Positions 55,322-64,000 of a stretch of DNA of 64,000 nt are shown in pieces; positions within the stretch are counted from its first letter, which is position 1; each line of letters opens with the position of its first letter. The notes below the pieces were generated by a model. That model saw only the letters and a program-made list of their open reading frames with translations. It had not been told where the DNA came from and did not search any database. The DNA is from CAWAHD01 sp963781785 (lineage in GTDB: Bacteria; Planctomycetota; Planctomycetia; Isosphaerales; Isosphaeraceae). The stretch lies in the NCBI GenBank assembly GCA_963781785.1, contig CAWAHD010000002.1:1364001-1428000 (forward strand). Direction: 5' to 3'. The position numbers were made by a program, and so were the translations under genes.

Positions 55322-55570
55322 GTCGGCATCACAATTGATCGCGCCCGCTGTCCGGAATCGAAAACCGGCGTGGGCCGGCCAGGATGCCTGCCGCCTGGCC
55401 CGATTCGCCAGTCGGGAACTGGGCTCGGCCGATCCGAGCGCCTACTTCCTGACCGATCGGTCTTGTGGCGTGCAACCGGACTTCCGTGCCCGGGCGGCGA
55501 TCCCATCGAAACAAATCATCCGTGTCGCTCGATTCGACTCGACTCGACTCGCCTGGGGGTTATCCTAAGC
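55322..55570. other. Intergenic region with GAYTC pentamers
   Basis: No coding frame is supported here. Four tandem pentamers (GATTC then three GACTC) lie at 55531-55550, 20 bases before the lipoprotein start at 55571. Confidence 0.5.
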
Positions 55571-56166
55571 ATGGCTCGTGCGCCCGCTCAAACTGGGTTT
55601 CTCTGCACGTGCCTGATCGTCTCGTTGATGATGATCTCGGGCTGCCAGCGCGGCGAGAGGATGGAGACGGCCGGGATCACGCTCTTACCTCCCGCATCCT
55701 GGCGGCCGGTCGACCGGATGTCCTGGACGGTGCCGGGCGAGCCGCTGGCTGCCTGGTCGGGCCCCGAGGGTGCATCGCTCATTGTCTACCGGTGCTCTGG
55801 GTGCCGGGGGGGACGCCGGAAATGCTGGCCGAGGCGCTGGGAAACCGCATGGAAAACCTGCCGGGCCTCAAGCTTCTGGTCAAGCGTACCGAGCCCGCCG
55901 GCGGCCTGACGGCGGCACGCGTCGAAGTGGTCGCGCCGGGATCGGGCGATGCCCTGGCCGCCAGCGGCTTAGGTGCGCCCGTCGAAGAGCCCGGCAAGAC
56001 CCTCGTCCCCACGCGCAGGATCACCCTGGGCTTCGCCCGCACTGACGACACGATTTTTATCGCGTGGAATCTACCGGAATCGTCATACGAAAGGGTTGCG
56101 CCGGATATTTCTGCAGCGATCAACTCGTTGCGACTCAGCCCGGGCGGTATACCGCGGCGGCTCTGA
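55571..56166 (+). CDS. Hypothetical lipoprotein (frameshifted)
   Basis: The joined product has about 198 residues. The N-terminus is a lipoprotein signal with lipobox ISGC (FLCTCLIVSLMMISGCQRGE). The mature part starts GITLLPPASWRPVDRMSWTV and runs to GASLIVYR. One base is missing near 55789-55791; then VLWVPGGTPEMLAEALGNRM and ITLGFARTDDTIFIAWNLPE follow. It ends at 56166. The shape (a short beta segment, then a helix ending ISAAINSLRL) resembles the small secreted protein at 45075. Function unknown; it probably sits in the inner or outer membrane facing the periplasm. Confidence 0.75.
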
Positions 56167-56304
56167 TCACGGGACGGCGACCGGCAGCCGAACCGAGACT
56201 CTAGCGAAATCGACTCATTTTTATTTATTAGTTCACGGATTCGTTCTGGGTGCGCCGGCTGGTTGATCCTTCATTCTGTCCTCCGGCGCACGGAGTCATT
56301 GCCC

Positions 56305-59300
56305 ATGACCACGGCAGCTCGTCCGATGCGCGACCGACTGGGCCGGGTGTATACGCCGGCTGTCGGCCCGCGGTTACGGCCGTTTCTCTGGATCATCCTG
56401 ATCAGCTTTGCCCTCCTGGGCGCCAACGGCGCCTACCTTTCGAGCGTGACCTTACTCACCTGGCTCTTGGGCACGACACAGCAAACGCCATTTTACATGT
56501 TGATGGTCGCGTTCCACCTGGTGCTGGGTTTTCTCTTGATCGTGCCGTTCATCGTGTTCGGCACGACTCACCTGGCGACCTCGTGGAAGCGGCCCAACAA
56601 GGCGGCGGTCCGGTTCGGGCTGGCGCTACTGGGCGCGTCGGTCTTGATCCTGGCCTCAGGCGTGATCCTGGTGCGGATCGGGGGGTTCGAGATCCGCGAT
56701 CCGCGGGTGCGCGAGGTGGGGTACTGGCTGCATGTGCTGACACCACTTGCCGCGGTGGCCCTCTACGTCAAGCATCGCCTGGCGGGGCCGCGAATTCGCT
56801 GGGAATGGGCGCGGCGGCTCAGCGTGGCGGTCGCGCTGTTCGTGGCCGTGATGGGCGTCCTGCACTTTCAAGACCCGCGATCCTTCGGCGTCAAGGGTCC
56901 CAGGGAAGGCAAGCAGTATTTCTACCCGTCCGAGGCCATTACGGCCACCGGCAAGTTCATCCCCGCCAAGACCTTGATGATGGACGGCTACTGCATGAAG
57001 TGCCATCAAGACGCCTACGCGGGATGGTTTCACTCGGCCCATCGATTCAGCTCGTTCAACAACCCGGCCTATCGCGCCAGCGTGCGCGAGACGCGACGCG
57101 TCTCGCTGGCGGCTGACGGCTCGACCCAGGCGGCCCGCTGGTGCGCCGGCTGCCACGACCCCGTACCGTTTTTCTCGGGTGAATTCGACGACCCCAATTA
57201 TGACGACGTCAACAACCCGACCAGCCAGGCGGGCATCACATGCACCACCTGCCATTCGATCACCAACGTCAACGACACCCGCGGCAACGCCGCCTACACG
57301 ATTGAAGAGCCTGAGCACTATCCGTTCGCTTACAGCGACGATCCGCTGTTGCAGTGGATCAATAATGCGCTCGTGAAAGCGAAGCCCGAAATGCACAGGA
57401 AGACGTTTTTCCGACCGATCCTCAAGGATGCCAAGTTTTGCTCGACCTGTCACAAGGTGGGCCTGCCGATCGGAGTCACGCACTACAAAGATTTCGTGAG
57501 GGGCCAGAACCATTACGACCCGTATCTGCTCTCAGGCGTCTCGGGACACGGGGCTCGCAGCTTCTACTATCCGGAGGTCGCCAAGACGAATTGCAACGAG
57601 TGTCACATGGAGCTCAAGCCATCGACGGACTTCGGCGCCAAGGACTTTGACGGCAAGGGAGGCCGCGAGATCCACGACCATCTGTTCATTGGTGCCAATA
57701 CGGGCCTGGCCACCATGCTCGGAAACAAGGAGGTCGCCGACCGGCACGCCCGGTTCCTGAGCGACAAGAAGGTCCGGATCGACATCTTCGGCCTGCGCGA
57801 GGGCGGAGTGATCGACGGCAACCTGCTCGCGCCGATTCGCCCCGACGCCCCACGGCTCACGCGCGGCGGCAAGTACCTGGTCGAGACCGTGGTTCGAACC
57901 CTGGCAATCGGCCACCTGTTCAGCCAGGGCACCGCCGACTCCAACGAGATCTGGGTCGAGCTGATCGCCCGCTCCGGGGGAAAGGTCATCGGCCGGTCTG
58001 GCGGAATCGGCACAGACGGCCAGGTCGACCCATATTCGCATTTCATCAACATTTATATGCTTGACCGCGAGGGAAACCGGATCGACCGCCGCAATCCGCA
58101 GGACATCTTCGTCTCGCTCTACAACAAACAGATTCCGCCGGGGGCCGGCCAGGTCGTCCACTTTGGTCTGGAGGTTCGTTCGGAAGAAACCGGACCGATC
58201 TCGCTCGAGGCCAGGATCAACTACCGCAAGTTTGACCGCACGTACATGGACTATATCTACGGCAAGGGGCAGGGGCCCAAGCTGCCGGTGGTGGTGATGG
58301 CCCGCGACGAAGCCCACCTGCCAATTGAGGGTGGGCCTCCGGCCGCCAATTCACCGTCGCCGGTCGAGCCCGACTGGCAGCGCTGGAATGATTACGGCAT
58401 CGGCCTCTTGCTGGAAGGAGGCACCACGGGCGAGCAGAAAGGCGAGCTCAAGCAGGCCGAAGAGGTCTTCCTCAAGGTTGCCGGGATGGGACCTGCCGAT
58501 GGATGGGTCAACCTCGCCCGGGTGTATCAGAAGGAGGGGCGGATTCCCGAGTCGCTGGCCGCGCTCGAGAAGGCCGCCGGCCACGCGAAGCCGGCAGCCC
58601 CCTGGGTCATCAACTGGCTGAGCGGGCAGATCAACGCCAGGAACGGCTCGTTTGATGAGGCGATCGCCAGGTTCGAGTCGGTGTTGTCTACGCGGGTCCC
58701 CGAGCGAAATCTCGACTTCAGTCTCGATTATGAAGTCAACAACGAGCTGGCGGTCGCCCTGTACTCCCGGGCCATGCAGGAATCGCCTTCGACCCCGGAG
58801 CGGATCGAGTATCTCAAAAAGACGATTGCCGCTTATCGCCGCACCCTGGCGATCGATTCAGAAAACGTGGCCGCTCACTACGGCCTGGGCCGGGCCTACG
58901 GAACTTCTCCCTGGGGTGCGAAGAAGCTCGCCGAGCTGGCGCCGGCAGCCGCCGGCAAGGCAGAGGGCCCGGAAAAAGTCGTCGAGGCCGAGGAGATCGT
59001 GAAGCTGGCCGCCCTTGTGGCCGATGCCGAGGCGCCCGCCGCCACGCGCCGGGCCCAGGCCTTGCAGCTCGCCGGCGACATCGCGCGGTTCGCGGATGGT
59101 CCGCGGCCGCGTTACCAGTCGCGGCTGGAGCCGCTCCACGAGATCGTCGCAATCCTGCGCCGGCCTGGGACGCCGAGACCGACAACACCACCGCGATCGC
59201 GCTGGGACATGCCCTGGAGGTCGCCCACGTCCGGTTGCAGATGCGACTCCGGCCCGACGAGACCGCCCAGGGGCGAGCATTTGCCAACGCCCGCAAAAAG

Positions 59301-59474
59301 GACCCCGCCGCCAACCAGAACGCTCAATCGATCGTGATTCATTCCTTGCACCGGCCCGGAGCGCCGGGAATGGGCGCGGCCGCCCTGGCCGCCGTGCGCA
59401 AGCCTGTGACAGACGACCATACCGCGACGAGCCTCGCCGGCCGAACCGCGACAACCCTCAGGGAAAAGCCATGA
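56305..59474 (+). CDS. Membrane-bound multiheme cytochrome c with TPR tail (frameshifted near its end)
   Basis: The joined product has about 1056 residues from ATG 56305. Four membrane helices lie in residues about 25-190. Five CxxCH heme sites follow: YCMKCHQD, WCAGCHDP, TCTTCHSI, FCSTCHKV and NCNECHME. A beta-rich region (about residues 490-660) precedes a TPR region (GWVNLARVYQKEGRIPESLA; IAAYRRTLAIDSENVAAHYG). One base is missing near 59155-59166; the true tail reads WDAETDNTTAIALGHALEVA and ends at TGA 59472-59474. That stop overlaps the start of the next gene as ATGA. The protein should carry electrons across or outside the inner membrane. Confidence 0.88.
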
Positions 59475-61270
59475 CGACCCGCGACCATGTGATCAACTGC
59501 ACCAAGTGTCTGGCGTGGGCGGCTCTCTTTGTTCTGCCCGGATGCAGCCGAGGAACCGCCACGCCGGTCGTGCCCGCGCCGGTTGCCCCGGTACGGAAGG
59601 CGGCGGTCAAGGCCGAAGCCCTGCCGACGGTCAAGTTCGTCAATATCACCAAGGATGCGGGGATTTCGTTCGTGCATTTCAATGGCGCACTCGGAGAAAA
59701 GCTGCTCCCGGAGACGATGGGAGCCGGCGTTGCGTTTTTCGATTACGACGGCGACGGCGACCCGGACCTGTTCTTCGTCAATTCGTCGTACTGGCCTCTC
59801 CACGAGGTCAAGCCGGCTCCCACTCAGGCCCTGTACAGGAACGACGGCAAGGGACATTTCCAGGACGTGACCAAGGAAGCCGGGCTCGACAAGACGTTCT
59901 ACGGCCTGGGGGTGGCCGTCGGCGATTACGACAACGACGGCGACCTGGATCTCTACGTCACCGCCATGTACGGCGGCTTCCTTTTCCGCAACGACGGCAA
60001 GGGGCACTTCGAGGACGTCACGAAATCAGCCAACGCCCACGGGCCACACGGCTGGCTCACCGGGGCGGCGTTTCTCGACATCGAAAACGATGGTGACCTC
60101 GACCTGTTCATCGGCAACTACATCACCTGGACGCCGGAAATCGACAAAGTTCAAGGCTTTCAGATCACCGGACTGGGGCGGGCGTACGGCCCGCCGACCC
60201 AGTTCGGCGGGTCGTTCTGTGCGCTTCTGCGGAACGACGATGGCCAGTTCACGGACATCAGCGAGACCGCTGGGATCCAGGTGCGCACGCCCGAGCTGAA
60301 GGTGCCGGTGGGCAAGGCGCTGGGGATCGCCCCTTATGACGTCGACGGCGATGGCCTGGTCGACATCGCCGTCGCCAACGACACGGTCCAGAATTTCCTG
60401 TTCCATAACCTGGGCCACGGCAAGTTCGAGGAAATGGGGATCCGTTCCGGAGTGGCGTTTGACCAGTTTGGCTCGCCGAGGGGGGGCATGGGCATCGACT
60501 GGGGGCCGGTCTTCAACGACGATCGGCTGGCCCTGGCAGTCGGAAACTTTGCCAACGAGATGACGGCCCTTTACGTCTGCGATGAGCCGACCGGGATCCA
60601 CTTCTTCGATCTGGCCAACCTTTATGGATTGGGCGCTCCGACTCAGCCCCCTTTGAAATTTGGCCTGTTCTTTTTTGACTACGACCTCGACGGCCGGCTC
60701 GATCTGCTCTCGGCCAACGGCCATCTCGAGCCGGAGATTTCGAAGGTCCAGGCCAGCGAGAGTTACGAGCAGCAAGCCCAGCTATTCTGGAATTCCGGCA
60801 AGACCGGGCCGGACTTGTACAACCTGGTCAAGGCCGAGAACGCGGGCCCCGACCTGTTCAAGCCGATGGTCGGCCGCGGAACGGCGTATGCCGACATCGA
60901 CGGCGACGGCGACCTGGACGTTGTCATGACGTGCAACAACGGCCCGGCGAGGCTCTTGCGCAACGACGGCGGCAACCGGAATCACTGGCTCCGCCTGGAG
61001 CTTTCGGGTAACGGCAAGACTTCCAATCGGGATGCCATCGGAGCCAAAGTCGAGCTCAGAGCGGGCGAAATGGTCTGCCGGCGCCAACTCTTTCCCTCAA
61101 AGAGCTATCTCTCGTCGGTCGAGCTGCCCTTGACCTTCGGCCTGGATAAGAGTGACCACGCCGATGAGATCAAGATCACCTGGCCCTCGGGCAAGGTGAC
61201 AACGCTCAAGGACGTCAAGGCCGATCGGTCTTACCGGATCGACGAAGAGGCGGGGTTGAAGAAGCGATGA
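59471..61270 (+). CDS. UnbV/ASPIC (CRTAC1-like) lipoprotein with FG-GAP repeats
   Basis: The protein has 599 residues from ATG 59471. The N-terminus has a lipobox, FVLPGCSRG. FG-GAP/calcium-loop repeats cover most of the protein: AFFDYDGDGDPDLFFVNSSY, GDYDNDGDLDLYVTA, LDIENDGDLDLFIGNY, PYDVDGDGLVDIAVAND, YADIDGDGDLDVVMTCNN. The C-terminal ASPIC/UnbV domain is SNRDAIGAKVELRAGEMVCR and ITWPSGKVTTLKDVKADRSY. This is a calcium-binding propeller exposed on the membrane. Coupling by ATGA to the multiheme cytochrome gene implies one complex or pathway. Confidence 0.93.
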   Translation: MTTRDHVINCTKCLAWAALFVLPGCSRGTATPVVPAPVAPVRKAAVKAEALPTVKFVNITKDAGISFVHFNGALGEKLLPETMGAGVAFFDYDGDGDPDLFFVNSSYWPLHEVKPAPTQALYRNDGKGHFQDVTKEAGLDKTFYGLGVAVGDYDNDGDLDLYVTAMYGGFLFRNDGKGHFEDVTKSANAHGPHGWLTGAAFLDIENDGDLDLFIGNYITWTPEIDKVQGFQITGLGRAYGPPTQFGGSFCALLRNDDGQFTDISETAGIQVRTPELKVPVGKALGIAPYDVDGDGLVDIAVANDTVQNFLFHNLGHGKFEEMGIRSGVAFDQFGSPRGGMGIDWGPVFNDDRLALAVGNFANEMTALYVCDEPTGIHFFDLANLYGLGAPTQPPLKFGLFFFDYDLDGRLDLLSANGHLEPEISKVQASESYEQQAQLFWNSGKTGPDLYNLVKAENAGPDLFKPMVGRGTAYADIDGDGDLDVVMTCNNGPARLLRNDGGNRNHWLRLELSGNGKTSNRDAIGAKVELRAGEMVCRRQLFPSKSYLSSVELPLTFGLDKSDHADEIKITWPSGKVTTLKDVKADRSYRIDEEAGLKKR

Positions 61271-61572
61271 ACTGTCCACCGCGGCGCCCAGAGGGACGGG
61301 CATCTTGCCCGTCAGTGATTGGGGGCGAGTTCGGTGCGTTGCTCAATCGGTCCGCCGGAAGCGGTGCTTTGGCTGGCCGCCGCGTCCGATCCGTCCGATC
61401 CGTCCGATCCGTCCGATCAAACTGCGTTGACCGCCAGACACCGCGACTTGATGAGACACGCTCGCCCGGCTGCCTTTCTCTTACCCCTCCTCGTGTCCGG
61501 TCGCGCGTGGCAGGATTCCTCACGGAAATCATCACCGGCCGTTTCGGCTCGTTCCAAGCGGAGAATCAGATC
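61271..61572. other. Intergenic region with four 9-bp repeats
   Basis: No supported gene in about 300 bases. GTCCGATCC is repeated at 61384, 61393, 61402 and (as GTCCGATCA) 61411. The frame of the following ankyrin gene stays open through part of it, but the composition is not coding-like. Confidence 0.5.
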
Positions 61573-62203
61573 ATGTCGGGACCAATTTCCCGCCGCGCCT
61601 TCACGGCGATCGGCACTGGCAGCGTTCTCGGAATCTCGGCTTCCGCCAGAGCGGCCGAAGACCCGCACAAGACCGGGCCTGCACCCGGACCGGTCGAAGC
61701 TCCGTTCGCCCGCGATTACTCGGCGCCGAGTTTCAAGCCGTCATGGAAGAAACAGCAAATCAACCGGCTGTTCGTGCAAGATTTCGTGATCTACGCCCAT
61801 TCCGAGCTCAGCATGGTTCAAAAGCTCCTCGACAAGCAGCCGGCCCTTTTGAACGCCACGATGGACTGGGGCGGGGGCGACTGGGAGAGCGGACTCGGCG
61901 GCGCGTCACACATGGGCCGCCGCGACATCGTCGCCTATCTCCTGGAGCGCGCGGCGCCGGATCGACATCTTCTGCGCGGCCATGCTCGGGCAACTGGACG
62001 CGGTGCGCTCATTCCTCAGCCTCCAGCCCCACTTGATTGACGCCAAGGGCCCTCACGGCTTTTCGCTCCACTTCCACGCCCAGGTCGGCGGCAAGGAATC
62101 CAAGCCGGTGCTCGATTACTTGCAATCGATCAAGAAAATCGAGCTCAAGCCCAATCCGTTCCTGAAGAAACCGACGCAGTCCGGGGCGAAGCCGGCTACA
62201 TAG
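61573..62203 (+). CDS. Tat-exported ankyrin-repeat protein (frameshifted)
   Basis: The joined product has about 209 residues. MSGPISRRAFTAIGTGSVLG is a twin-arginine signal. Ankyrin-like helices follow: FVIYAHSELSMVQKLLDKQP; GGASHMGRRDIVAYLLE; and, in another frame after about 61945-61965, IDIFCAAMLGQLDAVRSFLS and PHLIDAKGPHGFSLHFHAQV. One extra base or two missing bases explains the change, which falls in a GC-rich GCGCGCGGCGCCG stretch. The protein ends ELKPNPFLKKPTQSG-like at 62203. Ankyrin proteins mediate protein binding; the partner is unknown. Confidence 0.78.
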
Positions 62204-62351
62204 ACAGCGAATGTCCATTAGAAGTTGTGGGTGTTCATCAATCTGGGTTTCGATCCTTGCTTGCGTTTTCCGCTCGTGCGTACGATAATTGTTTAACGGC
62301 GAAGCCAGGGTGCGCCGATGGTTTGTGATGTGCTCGGGAGGGCCAAAGCCG

Positions 62352-63731
<1,380 letters not shown>

Positions 63732-64000
63732 GTGGGAGACGCGGATCGGACGCTTCCGGTTCTTCTTTTTCAGCAAAGAGGGGCAAGAGGCGCCTCAAAT
63801 CCACGTCAACTCGCTTTGTGATCGTGCCGGGCATCCGCCCACCCTGGCCCGGTGGTGCACCCCCAATTGGGCGGCGACCACAATCGTCGCCTTTCGCTCC
63901 GCGAAAGTACGTGGTCGCGACTGCCCGGCAAGAATCGGCCCGGCCGTCGCCCACCTTTGAGCTTCTCCAGCCGGGCCTGCCAGCCTTCCGCGTTGGAGTT
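63732..64000. other. Non-coding end of window with one small hairpin
   Basis: No supported gene. CTTTCGC-TCC-GCGAAAG forms a perfect 7-bp hairpin near 63891-63907. Confidence 0.4.

Overview
The window looks like a piece of a planctomycete chromosome, most likely from the Isosphaeraceae or a close relative. The evidence is GC-rich DNA and families typical of that group: an ECF sigma factor with a membrane-anchored C-terminal domain, a DUF1501 protein, a PVC-type CxxCH cytochrome with a sugar-dehydrogenase-like N-terminus, paired Gfo/Idh/MocA and ThuA proteins, an UnbV/ASPIC (CRTAC1-like) protein, and an exosortase with its EpsI partner. No tRNA, rRNA or CRISPR array was seen.

Layout. 1-590: repeat-rich tail of a protein that starts outside the window. 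652-7948 (minus strand): ECF sigma factor, small membrane proteins, a VapBC-like toxin-antitoxin pair, a chimeric ECF/thioredoxin gene remnant and a large secreted carboxypeptidase-regulatory/thioredoxin protein. 8177-10462 (plus): a NIPSNAP/beta-lactamase-fold/ThuA fusion. 10.5-10.8 kb: tandem 76-bp hairpin repeats. 10801-30733 (minus): one continuous run of about 15 exopolysaccharide genes. These are a FkbM methyltransferase, a WecA/MraY-like initiating transferase, a BY-kinase/Wzz chain-length protein, an O-antigen ligase, an FHA protein and a membrane TPR protein that are probably one gene, exosortase, EpsI, GDP-mannose dehydratase, three GT4 and one GT2 glycosyltransferases, an acyltransferase and a Wzy-like polymerase. 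31-41 kb (plus): EcsC protein, PEGA lipoprotein, nitrilase-family amidase, asparagine synthase, AhpD-like protein, DUF480 protein and a large glycoside-hydrolase-like protein. 40906-42394: an intact-ended IS701-family element with a CTAA target duplication, inserted in a hexamer repeat array. 42.6-54.6 kb: oxidoreductases, ThuA protein, two small plus-strand proteins, a 9-copy 32-bp palindromic repeat array, GT39 glycosyltransferase, the large PVC cytochrome and an ABC-2 permease. 54.9-63.7 kb (plus): a small secreted protein, a lipoprotein, a multiheme cytochrome/TPR protein translationally coupled to an UnbV protein, an ankyrin protein and a DUF1501 protein.

The polysaccharide genes can be read as a Wzx/Wzy-type pathway. 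WecA/MraY-like protein primes the lipid carrier, the glycosyltransferases and Gmd build the unit, acyltransferase and methyltransferase decorate it, the Wzy-like and ligase-like membrane proteins polymerise or transfer it, and the Wzz/BY-kinase sets chain length. The exosortase and EpsI link this locus to a cell-surface protein-sorting system whose substrates are not in the window.

Main caution: about 20 genes are split by single-base frame changes, mostly one missing base in a G/C-rich stretch. Joining the frames restores normal proteins, normal lengths and ATGA overlaps with neighbours. I read these as uncorrected sequence errors and give joined gene spans; the shift positions are stated in each entry.
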